Assembly: GCF_040183065.1 (NCBI RefSeq)
Contig: NC_091119.1
Coordinates: 67,776,392 to 67,840,391 of the forward strand
Length of the DNA: 64,000 nucleotides
Reading direction: 5' to 3'
Source of the DNA: Periplaneta americana
Lineage: Eukaryota; Arthropoda; Insecta; Blattodea; Blattidae
A program made the position numbers and the translations under genes. Below, piece by piece: positions 32,682-43,898 of this stretch (position 1 is its first letter; every line of letters begins with the position of its first letter). The notes under the pieces are model-generated. The model worked only from the letters and a program-made list of their open reading frames with translations. It made no database searches and had not been told where the DNA came from.

Positions 32682-33705
32682 CTATATGACTGTTACCATT
32701 CGCCGATTCAACCCTTCGATCAGATTCTGAATGTCAGTCTGATCGATTCTATTCCATTCTTTACTTAGAAATTTTCGGAGCTGCTGTAAGTTGCTGTGAG
32801 GAGTTAGTCGACTTCTAACTCGCTTCCCTAGCAGTCTCCACACATGTTCACTACGGTTTATATCAGGACTTCTTTTTGGCCATATCATCCTATTCAATCC
32901 AAAGTCGTGAAAGACCCACACATGTTCAATAGGGTTTATATCAGGACTTCTTCCTGGCCATGCCATCCTATTCAATCCAACGTCGTGAAGGAACTCATTC
33001 ACGATTCTTGTAGCATGAGGGCGAGCATTGTCATGTATTAACAGGAACTTTTCACCAATAAGTGGGGCATATGGTACCACATGTTAAAATTAGACCTTCT
33101 TCGATGTATCTTGGAGCAGTCAAAGCACCTCCATTAATGAAAACAAGTTGTGTGAGCTGCATATAAAATGCCATCCCATACCATTACTGATCCACTTTGG
33201 AAACTCACACGTGAACTGAAGGTACATGAAGAAAAACGTTCTCCTTCTCATCTCCAAACACTCTTTCACGTCCATCTGTAAACTAAATCTCGATTCATCT
33301 GTGAAGAGCACTCGTCGTCACTGCCTCAGGTTCCAATTGCATGATTGTGAGCAAAACGTAATCGTTCAACACGATGTTGCTGGAGCAATTCTGGGCCTTT
33401 AGTTGGTCTTCTGGAATTCAGCCCACATTCATCCAGACGTCTTCTTACAGTTCTCTCACTCACTTTAACTTGTCTTATTTTCTGGAAGGCTCTTCTGGTC
33501 GCAATAGCTGTGGAATGGCGATCTCTTAATGTGTCTAGGACAATAAAATGGTCGTCACGAGCCGAAGTTACTCGTTTTCTCCCTGAAACGGGTCTCCTGG
33601 AATAACCTCCTGTCCCTCTAAAGCGTCTTTCCAAACTCTGTCTTGGCTAAGGCTAAGCGATCGACGACACCTGCATTCTCTCGTTCTCTTATTTAAAATT
33701 CTGCG
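32682..33705 (-). pseudogene. Tc1-like transposase (element B), near full length
   Basis: Minus strand in order: RGTGGYSRRPVSGRKRVTSA, then KIRQVKVSERTVRRRLDECG (DNA-binding region), HRVERLRFAHNHA, VLFTDESRFSLQMD (first catalytic Asp), VPYAPLIGEKFLLIHDNARP followed by H (second Asp), RSPDINPIEHVW (third catalytic residue, Glu), and LLGKRVRSRLTPHSNLQQLR to the C-terminus. A 26-codon in-frame duplication repeats the segment around the catalytic Glu; in the extra copy PIEH reads RSEH. Frame shifts between the three open segments inactivate it. Confidence 0.88.
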
Positions 33706-33719
33706 CACCGCTACCCCAA

Positions 33720-34478
33720 TCTATTTGGCTTCTCGTTTTCAAAATTTATCCGCATATCATCAGCTAAGTACAAGATCTCATCATAACAATTTACTCATTA
33801 TACCCTACCACAAGACATCTTTATATTCTTCATCTTATACAGTTTCAGTTGCTAGAAATTGGAACTCGCTTCCGAGTGATGTAAGGGGTTGTTGGACAAT
33901 AACTTCATTTAGGTCAAAATTACATAAATTCTTACTTAACAGATTAATTGCTGGTTAATATTTGTTACTTATAATGAAACTAACATCTGTCCATTGTTAT
34001 TATTATCATTAATTTTTCTAAATAGATTATAAAACCTCTAATGGCAAAATTTCATTACATTAATATATGAGAATATTAATATTATTATCATTATTATTAT
34101 TATTATTATTATTATTTATAGAAATATATTTTAGATTTAGATTTTTTGTCCCTGTAACGTAGTTCTAGTAAGTTTATATTAAATTAATTTTCACTATTTT
34201 ATAGCTACCCCAAATATTAAATTAATTATAATTGATTGAATTAAATTAGCTCATAAATTAAGTTACTACTTTACCTTATAGGTTTATCTAAATTTAAATA
34301 AATATGTAGTCTACTAGTCGTTAAAACTGAAGAATATTGCTGGAGAACCTTTTAAGTGTAGTGTAAATATTTGTAATTTAAATATGTATTGTACTGATTA
34401 AGGCTGGTTGAGTGGAAGAGAAAGCCTTATGGCCTTAACTCTGCCAGCGAAAATAAAACATTATTATTGTTATTGTTA

Positions 34479-34534
<56 letters not shown>
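33720..34534 (+). mobile_element. LINE 3' end (CR1/L2-like) inserted in Tc1 element B
   Basis: The plus frame at 33725-33958 encodes ASRFQNLSAYHQLSTRSHHN...VARNWNSLPSDVRG...SFRSKLHKFLL, the C-terminal tail of a reverse-transcriptase ORF (W-N-S-L-P and F-x-S-x-L boxes), ending at TAA near 33958. A ~500-base 3' UTR follows, including ggccttaactctgccagcga, then an (ATT)n/(GTTATT)n tail at 34460-34534. The 5' end is truncated; a target duplication was not resolved. Clade is inference. Confidence 0.75.
34460..34534. repeat. (ATT)n tract, LINE 3' tail
   Basis: Begins attattattgttattgttat and becomes pure ATT; directly follows the LINE 3' UTR. Single-residue open frames on both strands here are artefacts. 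Confidence 0.93.
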
Positions 34535-35149
34535 GTACACTCGTTGTACGGTCACATAACGCTGACTATTCCCATCTTCTATCAATGCAACCATTTTGCT
34601 GAATCGGTAGGACTTAGTGACATTTGTATACAATGAAATACTCCAATACTGCCTCAAGAGAGCTTACCAGTCTGTAGACTTCTTCAGCATAGCTTGAAAT
34701 GATTCCGAGAATTTTAGACACAATATTGCAAGAAGAACGAATCTCCTTTTCAGATCATTGTTGGCTATTACGTATTCAGTATTACATTGTTACGTATCAC
34801 AAAATAAATGAATATCTAAATGAACCTCAACACACCTACAATTATTTGAAAAATCCTACAATTTTCAAAAATGTTTAATAAAATGTAGTTAGCCCAGTTT
34901 TTTTTTACCGGTGAGTGTATATTAAAGAACAAAAGTACGGTATCAAAATAAACTAACACATTCTTAGCAAAATATTATGCAAATAAATTCACTGATAATG
35001 TTTATTTACCATACTGAGAACTATATTCAGTAGGCTTATTTCTATCCTTTGAATCTCCACTTCTCTTGTAATTCTGTAATTGAAAATAGATCTCTCTTTT
35101 TCGAGACGCATTTGGGGTCTTCAATTTGTTTTATTATGTATTCTTTTCA

Positions 35150-35520
35150 ATAGAATAAAATGTCTTCCATTTCTGGCCACCTCAGTAATTGCCGCTTCTA
35201 ACTATATATGAAACAACAGCTCCATTATTCTTCACTTCCAAAACCTTCCCTGGCCACAATTCCTCCTCATAAGTAACTACCATATAACTATATGCTTTTA
35301 GCATTATTTTAACAGATTTCGTCTTCTTTTCCACATCTAACTCACTGTCTGTAAATATGGAGAGTACACTGGAAACATCATAATCTGTATCCAATTCAAT
35401 TTCATCGCTCTCATAGTCACTTACAGGGACGGCTGTTTTCCTTCTACCCTGAAGTTTTCGTTTTACCCGACCATTATTCGTGCCAGTACCATTGATGCTG
35501 GAACAGCCTGCCACTTTATT
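35150..35520 (-). pseudogene. Pogo-like transposase C-terminal tail
   Basis: Minus frame with an acidic linker (ESDEIELDTDYDVSS) followed by MVVTYEEELWPGKVLEVKNN, GAVVSYIVRSGNY, and after a one-base shift WPEMEDILFY and a stop. The YPGKV...S.....WKWPE..D-type tail is found at the C-terminus of many pogo/Tigger transposases. No DDE core is present, so the element is non-autonomous. Confidence 0.6.
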
Positions 35521-36046
35521 TACAGGACTATAATGTTAAATGGTGTATTAGAATATACTGAGATACCGTATTTTCAGAAGTAAATAATCAAATTGTTCAC
35601 ATTTCATTAAAACAAATATTTCAAAATGAAATAAAACTATGGTCCACGAAAAATTGTGATACATAGTTGAGGACTGACTTCTAGCCTTGAGGTTAAACAT
35701 TTTTCACGCAGAGTCCTTAATCTATGCCAGTCTAATTATTACGCGAAAGTAAACACTATATAGCTAGGTTTAATTGTACAAAGAATCATACACCTATATC
35801 GTACCAGTTCTACAGAGGAGAGCTTATTAAAACAGACAAACACAAACTGAATGCTGCACACTGATCTTGTTAAGCATCCATATCATTGCCAAGTGTAATG
35901 GTAAATAGAAGCATCTATGGGGAACATAATTCCATCACAGTGGCGCCTTAAATGGCAAACACCGAACTCTTGGGGGACTAAGCAGTACACAATGCGTTTT
36001 GGACCATAGTTGGGTGCCTGGACCATAGTTATGGGAAATTACGGTA

Positions 36047-36380
36047 TGTGCACAATAACATTCTAAGGTCAAATGTTAGGCAGAGTGCACAAAAAATTGG
36101 GATGCCACTTTTGTATATGTTCCAACAAGACAATGACAGTAAACATACTGCTCAAGTCAATAAGGATTGGCTCATATGGAACATATCCCAGCAACTGCGA
36201 ACATTTCCTCAATCACCAGACTTAAACCCCATCGAACATTTGTGGGAATTATTGAAAAGGAGTGTGAGAAAGCAGAAGTGTACAACCATAGAGGATTTCA
36301 AACGTGTAGTGAGAGAAAAAATGGGCTAAAATCAAACCAGAACAGTGTAAAAACTTGGTAAAATGAAAGAGGTGATGCCA
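36047..36380 (+). pseudogene. Tc1-like transposase, 3' third (element A continued)
   Basis: The frame resumes as NNILRSNVRQSAQKIGMPLL, then MFQQDNDSKHTA (second catalytic Asp, QQDN), SPDLNPIEHLWELLKRSVRK (third catalytic residue, Glu) and TTIEDFKRVVREK. Similarity continues one frame over (WAKIKPEQCKNLV) and then ends before the SINE at 36403. Its immediate start at the TA duplication of the pogo-like insert shows it is the continuation of 31337-31984. Confidence 0.88.
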
Positions 36381-36402
36381 AGTAGTAATAAAGTCTAAAA
36401 CT

Positions 36403-36920
36403 GTCCACCGTAGTGGTTGAGGGGTTAGCGAGTCTAACTCCGAACCCACGGGCCCGGATTCAATCCCCAGTCGGGACGAGTTGCCTTGGGTGAGGTTTTT
36501 TCGGGGTTTTTCCCTCACTCCTATGGATGAATATCAAGTAACTTTATCAGGCGATTGGAACCCCACTCATCTTCGCCACTTCCTTTCCCCCCTATCATCC
36601 TTTCCTTCATCATCCCGTTACTTATTCTGGTTTTCAGATCGTTCTACATGCGGCCCTCCGAAGCTGCTGGCTCTCTCGACAGGACTCCGTGGATTGTATT
36701 CACGTGATGATGGATAGATTCTGCAACGGAACCCGGGGAAGACCTTCTCGGGGGAGGACTTCCGCTTCGGATCGTTAAGGGAGCCTTGGGGTGGGAGTTG
36801 CCGAAGCAGGAGTGGTACATGGATTCTATTGCCTGTAGGGACCGGTCGTTAAGAGGGTCAAGTGGTTAGGTCGGTGCGCGTAGAGGATCGGTGGGCACGC
36901 AACTCATCCCATATAGGGGG
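36403..36920 (+). mobile_element. tRNA-derived SINE, family 2 relative with long tail region
   Basis: GTCCACCGTAGTGGTTGAGG head, B-box GGATTCAATCC at about 36456-36466, the conserved ggttttttcggggtttttcc core, then a GC-richer 3' body (cccggggaagaccttctcgg). Boundaries on the right are approximate and no target duplication was resolved. Open frames overlapping it on both strands are SINE artefacts. Confidence 0.75.
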
Positions 36921-37085
36921 GGGGTGTATAACAGACCTCAGGTCTAGTGCGTGGAATATTCCCTCCCTCCCTCCTGATGCGAAAAAGAGTCGAAAGGTTG
37001 TGCTACAACATATTAATTGTTTTTCAAAAGTGTAAATAATCCAAGTGTACAAACAAGTTTGTTACATAGAAATTGGAGAGCGTCG

Positions 37086-37212
37086 GAAACCGCACACCAA
37101 AATTTGCTACCTGTATTTCAGTCATATAGGAACTGCGCACCAAGATTTTCTACCTGGATTAGTGTCATATGGAAACTGCACACCAAAATGTTTTCTACCT
37201 GCTTTGCCGTTT
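37086..37212. repeat. Three-unit tandem repeat, ~43 bp
   Basis: The phrase 'gaaactgcacaccaaaattt-ctacctg-tt-gtcatatagg' occurs three times in a row with moderate divergence. Two overlapping open frames across it reflect the repeat rather than coding. Confidence 0.75.
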
Positions 37213-37305
37213 ACCAAACATAGTCTTAATTTACCAAACTAACGCCATGACGTGATTCATCACAAGCGTCCCTTAGTGGCTGAGACCTACTTCCGATATA
37301 ATAAC

Positions 37306-38166
37306 TAGGGTATGGATTTTTAGGCCGTTAAAATATAATTTTAGGTGCCTAAAATAGGCTTAAAAGTGAAGAAAATAGTCTCTAAAGAATTGAAAATAGG
37401 CTCTAACAAAAAATAATGTTTTCTATAAAAAAACATGTTTCAAATCATCACGAATTCACTTCTAGAATTTCATAATTTAAATGCTTATACACAGTTACCA
37501 CCACTGCTGCTAGAAGTACAAGAACAAATATCTAACTAGTTATACATAAACTAAACAATTGAATGTGAAAAATAAGTTTTAGACATAAATTCAGTACACA
37601 AACAAGTCAAATATAATCAATTTTTACCACGCCTCGTTCATTATTGTCCATAATTATCTTCGCAATAAATTACTAATGCTTTTTCTCAATTTTCAACTAA
37701 AAACCAATGCCGTCTGCCACTCAATACAAATTTGTATGCTGAAAATGGACGTTCCACATTCACTGAAGTAATAGGAGCGTTTCAATTTTGACATTATTTG
37801 GACAGGAATGTTACATTGTAAAGCCGTGTTCTTCTCTGCTAGGATATCTGAAGCAGTACGCAGATCCTTCAGTCCTACATTTTCTGCAGAACTTGCTCCA
37901 CTTTATCCCATACTTTATTTCCAACAGAACCAGAAACACATTTCGAATTTAAAATACAAATTTTCGAAATAAGAATAGCTGTTTTGACCTATTAGAGATA
38001 AAACATACTTAATAGGTCAAAATAGGCTTTGTCGTCAAAATAGGCATATTAGGTGTTATTAAATACCAATTTTAGGCAAAATTTTATATGAAACGTGTAC
38101 TTGCAAGTTTTTATGAACTTATATTTTAAGGATTAAAATAGGTTTTTACCTAAAATCCGAAGTCTA
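37306..38166 (-). mobile_element. hAT element, 861 bp, internally deleted
   Basis: Ends TAGGGTATGGATTTTTAGG and the inverse of TAGACTTCGGATTTTAGG; flanks ataataac (37298-37305) and atagtaac (38167-38174) agree at 7 of 8. Subterminal regions are rich in 'taaaataggc' repeats. Encodes only a C-terminal transposase relic. Confidence 0.8.
37645..37960 (-). pseudogene. hAT transposase C-terminal dimerisation domain
   Basis: Minus strand: VSGSVGNKVWDKVEQVLQK, then in shifted frames GLKDLRTASDILAEKNTALQ and APITSVNVERPFSAYKFVLS then GRRHWF, LVEN, EKALVIYCE and a stop. The 'S-x-x-V-E-R-x-F-S-x-Y-K' block followed by 'RR' and 'EN' is the core of the hAT dimerisation domain. Frame shifts and a stop are present. 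Confidence 0.8.
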
Positions 38167-38659
38167 ATAGTAACATCGGTTGTGCAATTGTTTTTCGTTT
38201 CGTACGAGATGGAGCTTTCGTTTACATCTGAAAGTGAACGGGAAAATTTAGTCCTGGTATACGAGGACTATAAATTTTATAAAGCCAAGGAATTGCAAAA
38301 CTATGAATTTGTAATTTCAATGAAATATTTTTAGTTTTACATTATATTAAGAAGTAAACATATTATTCTTCTTAAACTTGCCCTTTATACAGATCTTATA
38401 TGAAAAATATTGAGTGTGCCAATATTCGCTAATAATAGTCTACAGTTACACACCAGAATACACTGCAGAAGTACAATACTAAAGAAGAAAACAGTGTTTG
38501 GTGTTTTCTAACAAAATAGTAGTGCTCAGCAATCCTGGTAGTAGCATGCTGCCGATCAACTCAGGACATGACTGTAGAATCACTGTACAGCATTTGGTAA
38601 GTACATATAATATTCTTTTAGCTTAACTAATGTAAAATGCGAGCGAGAAGTTTCCACTT

Positions 38660-38775
38660 TGCGCTTGTAGACCTAGCGCTTAAGCCAACCCTACAAACAG
38701 TAATCCAATGGAGTAAGGTCGGGTGATCTCGGTGGCCAAGAAATGACTCCACCGCGTCCGATCCTACGTCCAGGA
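38660..38775 (-). pseudogene. Mariner-like transposase fragment
   Basis: Minus strand GRRIGRGGVISWPPRSPDLT then PLDY, the third catalytic region of the mariner-like family seen at 12.1-12.6 kb. Only ~35 residues remain. Confidence 0.55.
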
Positions 38776-38924
38776 TCCTACTACAACCTAATGTCGTTTT
38801 GGTTGCGTCCGCATGTGAGTGCTGATAAAAGATATGAAACTGAGACCCGTCATTTTCAAACAGCTGTATGTCAGATACTGTTAAGAACAGGCCATATGTT
38901 CATGTACACTTTTTTTGTTCAGTG

Positions 38925-39015
38925 AATTTTTCTCCGTTCCACTCATCTTTCATCAAATGATGATGCAAAATATCTGCACGGAAATATCATATATACTTCG
39001 GTACATCATAATAAC
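38925..39015 (+). mobile_element. Family T repeat, solitary 3' piece
   Basis: ttttctccgttccactcatc followed by the terminal hairpin region (ATACTTCGGTACATCA), matching copies f and c of the 28-31 kb cluster. Confidence 0.65.
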
Positions 39016-39044
39016 TTTTTGTTCAGAGTCACCAATATTATCAC

Positions 39045-40278
39045 TAGGAACCGGATTTTTATGTAATATTAAGGTGTGAAATATGTACACATTTATGTAA
39101 GAAAAATATGCTGAATATGTACCAAAATATGCAAAATCATGAAAATATTTAATATCAATATCTGGCAGATATAGGATAGGGAAGACTCTCCAGTTGTGAT
39201 TTCATAGAGCACCCGACTTTTTTACCGCACAATTGACACATCTGTAGTGAAAGCTTCGTCCATCGCAATCCATGATTTTATTTTTGTCGTTAGGGTTGAA
39301 GATATAAGGGCCATTTTAGATAGTTAAAAGCAGAAGATAAACTCACTTGCACTTTACAGGGACTGTAAGTACTAAAACTAGAGAACTCAGTTAAATGAAT
39401 GACACAACAGTACTACAAGCATTGTTTCGCTTTACTGGATTAGGAGAAAATAAGAGGAGATGTGGAATACATGGATTTTAGCTGCTCCCTGTAAGAAACA
39501 AGTACCTACTAAAGCTCAAACTATAGGCATTTACAAACTGTTGTTTGAAAAGTGACATGCCTGTGTTATTCAGAAGGGTAGGATTATTCCAGCCGAGAAC
39601 CATACTTTCTAATTGCTCGGAAAATCCCATTTCGGTATAGGTCTACTAAATTTAAAATAAAGACGTCAAGTAATAACCTGAAAGTCTCATGTCAGACTTG
39701 ACACGGGTTTTCCCTGGAAGAATTAGGAAGAGGGTGGGTAAGGTTGGAAATTGCATGGGAACAGCTTGTTAAGACGTGTGCAGAACAATTATAGTTTCAG
39801 AAAAATCATGTCGTCCTCGTCCCACTCCACCGCATGAAGGCAACGCTACTTTTTGAGCGATTTTTACAATACAAGGGAGTTGTATGAGAAAGCTTGCCTT
39901 TTGTTCACTTATAATTACAGTGGGCGGTATGGGATGAGTGCCTCATTACTTCGTGGAACTAAGGACGTTATGTTTCATCCCGAAATATATCCTATCTTGG
40001 GCAGGTAAAAAGGCTTTTTAAATCTGTGTATTTCAAATTGTAAACTTCCCCAACAGAAGTTTTCTTTTTCCTTTCAGAGAAGTAAAAATGAATAAAACTC
40101 CTAAATATGTAGATTTATGTAATACTATGCCATAATATGTAATGTTGGGTAAATATGTAAAAATATGCAGTATCAAATATTAATATATTAATAATAATTA
40201 CAAGATTCGCAAAGATTTATTTATATACGGTTGGTTGAAAGGAATATAATATGTAATTACATAAAATTCCGGTCACTA
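39045..40278. mobile_element. hAT element, 1.23 kb
   Basis: Left end TAGGAACCGGATTTTTATGT, right end the inverse of TAGTGACCGGAATTTTATGT, flanked by a perfect 8-bp duplication attatcac (39037-39044, 40279-40286). Subterminal regions are rich in 'aatatgtaaa' motifs. Interior frames are short and I could not place any in a transposase with confidence. Confidence 0.85.
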
Positions 40279-40569
40279 ATTATCACCCCTCACACCATGT
40301 ACCTTTCCTTCTGACTCGCTCTATATGTAAGCTATATTTTAAAAGTGAACGATGCTTCATGCACTACGTACTTTAAGGCAAATAAAGAATAAGAATACTA
40401 CAGGTCTATCATATTATGAGACATGCAAAGAATAATTTAGTTACAAAGCATTAAAAGCTCTGAATCTCGTTTTCTATCGTAATTCTGTGTATTATTTCTG
40501 TCGATCATTCTGTGAATATTAGCAGAGGGTATCTGGAATGCAAATAACAAGAGTTAGGGCTAATCTTAA

Positions 40570-40833
40570 TGGAATTATTTAAGATTACTTAGTCGACATT
40601 CGAGTGTTAAGTCCAGCAGCTTGTATTGGGTCGTGCAATTAATGATGCAATATGGTTAGTAGTGCGACATTACAAATACGGTCATCGACGCAGCTTTTCT
40701 TCAGATTCTTGCTCCATCCCGAGACGTGAGCACCCATCTTGTTGCAAGCGAGTACACGCAGCGAAGTCGATGTATCCGATCACCGGCAGCTTCATGACAA
40801 CTGAGACACTCACACGTACACATACACGTACAG
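40570..40833 (+). other. Candidate host 5' exon, tentative
   Basis: A GC- and CpG-richer stretch in AT-rich DNA ends at ACGTACAG|GTATGATT, a good splice-donor match. An ATG at about 40796 opens MTTETLTRTHTRT up to the donor; a longer frame starts at 40626. No domain is recognisable and no acceptor-bearing partner exon was found, so this could be chance. Confidence 0.2.
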
Positions 40834-41758
40834 GTATGATTTTATCTCTCGTTTTTAACTGAATTTAAACCAAAATTAGAACTTAACGGAAGTCTCATAA
40901 TCGAACTACCTACAAGGCTATACTGAACTCTGTGAATTAGTATGGAGTATTTTTTTTTTTACTCATATTATTAAAAAGCTTTGGCGTGCAAAAGTTGAAG
41001 TATTATGAAATCATTTACTTGCTAAATTTATTTCTTAATGGAGCCATATCTTCAGATGCCACAAGAGCCCGAAAGATTATATCTTCCATTATTAATATTA
41101 AAAGTTTTTTTCATTTCAAATGTCATGTACCTTGGGTTTTAATAATGCTAGAGGTAGTGTGTAAATAGTAAGGGAAAAATCTCTTCTCTGAAACTCAACT
41201 TCCAAGTTCTAGAAGAATACTGAAAATCTGAATTTTTTATAGAAATATTACAAAATCACACATATGGCTACAAATTTATATTGGTTAATTGGTTATAGTT
41301 GAAACAGTATGAACTCTTTTTCAAAAGAAACGCTATTTATTTAAATTAAAACTGATTTATGGATATGAAAAAACAAGTATGTTCACGTTAGAGATCAAGT
41401 ACAATACAACTCTTAAATGTAGTGAATAACAAATAAATTGTACATTTCAAATGTCATGTACCTTGGGTTTTAATAATGCTAGAGGTAGTATGTAAATAGG
41501 AAGGAAAAATCTCTCCTCTGAAACTCAACTTCCAAGTGCTAGAAGAATACTCAAAATCTGAATTTTTATAGAAATGTTACAAAATCACACATATGGCTAC
41601 AAATTTCTATTGGTTAATTGGTTATAGTTGAAACAATATGAACTCTTTTAAAAAAAAAAAGCTATTTATTTAAATTAAAACTAATTTATGGATATAAAAA
41701 CAAGTATGTTCACGTCAGAGATCAAGTACATTACAACTCTTAGGCTAAATGTAGTGAA

Positions 41759-42826
41759 TCTATGTCTATGCTAATAATAAATCTGTAGCCAAAATTTTTC
41801 TGGTAATTTTCGATTTTCCAAAAATTATTGGTGTTAACATGTATAATTAACCATCCTGAAACCGAAAATCGCTTTTTTGAAATTTTTGTTTGTATGTCTG
41901 TCTGTCTGTCTGGATGTTTGTTACCTTTTCACGCGATAATGGCTGGACGGATTTCGATGAAAATTGGAATATAAATTAAGTTCAGTGTAACTTAGACTTT
42001 AGGCTATATTGTATTCAAAATACGTTATTTAAAAGGGGGTTTATAAGGGGGGCTGAATTAAATAAATCGAAATATCTCGCTTATTATTGCTTTTTGTGAA
42101 AAATGTTACATAACAAAAGTTTCTTTATAAATGATTTCCGATAAGTTTTATTCTATGCAAAATTTTGATAGGACTGATATTTAAGAATATACAAAACTTT
42201 TAAAATAACAATACAATACATTTTCACCGCCGCCTCAGATTATAGCGTTGTTGTTCCTGCAGTAACTCCTAAGTGCAAAATATAAAATTTTTGAGTAGGA
42301 AGAAAAAACACATTTATTCATTCCATGACAATGGTACATAGGATATCGTGAATTCTTACGTTTTCGAAAGAAAGAAATATAATTACATGTCACTATATAT
42401 TATCCTGTATCACTATTTAAGTTATTTGAAGGGTTCAGAACCATATTGGGCCAAGCGCCATTTACTGAAGACGTAGGAAACAAGGGTTAAAATTAAGTTA
42501 TTACCATAATTCAATGGAAACATATAGCAAGTAATATAAAGTATACACATTAAAACTAAAAGATATGTCAATCTTCATTAAACTATGATTGCATGTAATA
42601 ACAAATAAGAAACATGTTAAAGGAATTGTCATTGCACCAAATGAGTGGTCTCTGGATCAAAATAATCGCATTTTAATTTTTTTAATACAATTTAAATTAA
42701 GTAACATTAAACTATTTATTCTTCTAACAAACACGAATGTTCCCTGGATGAAATGTCCTATTTTAATTATGTAATTACTTTATATTTATTCTTAACGGGT
42801 GCAGCGGAGCGCACGGGTACGGCTAG
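41759..42826 (+). mobile_element. Non-autonomous Helitron
   Basis: Starts TCTATGTCTATGCTAATAAT and ends gcacgggtacggCTAG, the 5'-TC and CTRR-3' ends of Helitrons, with no target duplication. It is inserted exactly between A and T, proven by the uninterrupted sequence in tandem copy 1. The 1068-bp insert contains a tgtctgtctgtctg tract and a truncated MITE at 42425-42590, and has no replication-helicase coding. Confidence 0.85.
42425..42590 (-). mobile_element. Palindromic MITE, family M2 copy 2 (truncated)
   Basis: Shares ttgaagggttcagaaccata and gggccaagcgccattt with the MITE at 22901-23143; the inner part matches that copy in reverse complement. One terminal repeat is missing. Confidence 0.7.
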
Positions 42827-42870
42827 TAACAAATAAACTATAAAGAATAATTAACTCTAATTATATTAAA

Positions 42871-42995
42871 TACTAGTCATACCCGTGCGCTTCAGTCCAA
42901 AAAATTAAATTTTACAGGAGAGACAAAGCAAATTTTCTCCTAAACTGTGAATGCATTTTTATAGTTCAGCATAAAAATGCTAAGCAGAAAGTGTA
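42871..42995 (-). mobile_element. Helitron 3'-end relic, opposite orientation
   Basis: CTAGTCATACCCGTGCGCTT at 42871 is close to the inverse of the Helitron 3' end at 42810-42826, suggesting a second, minus-strand copy whose remainder has decayed. Confidence 0.5.
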
Positions 42996-43031
42996 AAGTC
43001 CAGTATGAGTGGTTGGAGGACATGAAATTTC

Positions 43032-43100
<69 letters not shown>
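43032..43100. repeat. (AAT)n microsatellite
   Basis: About 23 AAT units. The Asn-rich and Tyr-rich open frames over it are artefacts. Confidence 0.93.
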
Positions 43101-43102
<2 letters not shown>

Positions 43103-43898
43103 TAGCAGCGATATTAATGAAACCCACATGTTTTGTACATTTTGCAAATATGATGTTAATTGTTCAAACAAAGGTAGCTGCTGCCATTTCCCTCTGTTGC
43201 ACAAACAACATGAGTCCAAGACTGATGTTGTTTATGCAAATGATGTGAAAATGAATGTCCAAGCTTACTCATTTGAAATACAAGGACTTATGCTATTTAT
43301 GCGTCAAGACATGCATCTACTAGGCCTACATACGAATACTATACAGCACTTAACTCAATTTTGATTTAAAAAAATGAAATCGTTGTTTATGCATCTACCG
43401 ATTCAATTCTTTTTTCAGGTTCTACTTTACAATTTGAAGGACTAACGAAACAATGACTATATTTTTATTATCACTGCCCAGTTCATATTTAAATATGCTG
43501 TAACAAATACAATGTTCGACGACCTTGGAAATTCTACATAATTATTCCCAACTTAGAAATATTTGCAAAAACAAATGTATTCATTCGCGAAAAATGAAGT
43601 AATTATAATATTTGTAAACTCTACACAGAATTTCATTAGTAAAGTTGCATTAAGCATTCAATATTGAACATTTTAATACGCATTATATGCAGTGAATTTT
43701 TTTAAATAATTAAGCGAGTTTCAACTAGCCTACATTTTATATTGACTATTACATTTTTACTACGTCATACTACTTTTGACCAATAAAACGGTACGAAAGG
43801 ATGTGTTTCAACCAAGCATGGCTGTTTATCGCTACAATTTTATCACCTCCCTAGCATTTATTTGTTTTTATCACTTCACTAGCATTTGTTTCTTTGCC

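Larger units (their letters stand above)
32428..34917 (-). mobile_element. Tc1-like element B nested in the pogo-like element
   Basis: CACTCACCGGCAAAAAAAT at the left is matched by the inverse of CACTCACCGGTAAAAAAAA at the right, with TA on both sides (32426-32427, 34918-34919). It carries a full-length but broken minus-strand transposase relic, with a LINE 3' end inserted upstream of it at 33720-34534. Confidence 0.85.
31987..36044 (-). mobile_element. Pogo-like transposon inserted in Tc1 element A
   Basis: Left end CAGTAGTTTCCCCTAACTAT and right end, inverted, CCGTAATTTCCCATAACTAT share a repeat that continues through ATGGTCCA. TA flanks both ends (31985-31986 and 36045-36046). Phrases with 'actatggtcca' recur inside near both ends. 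Its own length, without the Tc1 nested in it, is about 1.57 kb. A minus-strand fragment of pogo-type transposase C-terminus lies at 35150-35514. Confidence 0.85.
41112..42870. repeat. Tandem duplication, 331-bp unit, second copy split by a Helitron
   Basis: Copy 1 (41112-41442) and copy 2 (from 41443) align with only a few differences, for example tcatgtaccttgggttttaa in both. Copy 2 is interrupted after gtagtgaa at 41758 and resumes at 42827 with taacaaataaac, matching copy 1's gtgaataacaaataaatt. Confidence 0.88.

Noticed and set aside
34427..34657. Asn-rich and Tyr-rich open frames
   Set aside because: They are translations of an (ATT)n tract. The same applies to the frames at 16646-17064, 22566-22842, 43009-43248 and 4192-4413.
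36249..36717. Protein-coding frames on both strands
   Set aside because: They are translations of the SINE at 36403-36920. Such SINE-derived peptides are common in automatic annotations of cockroach genomes.
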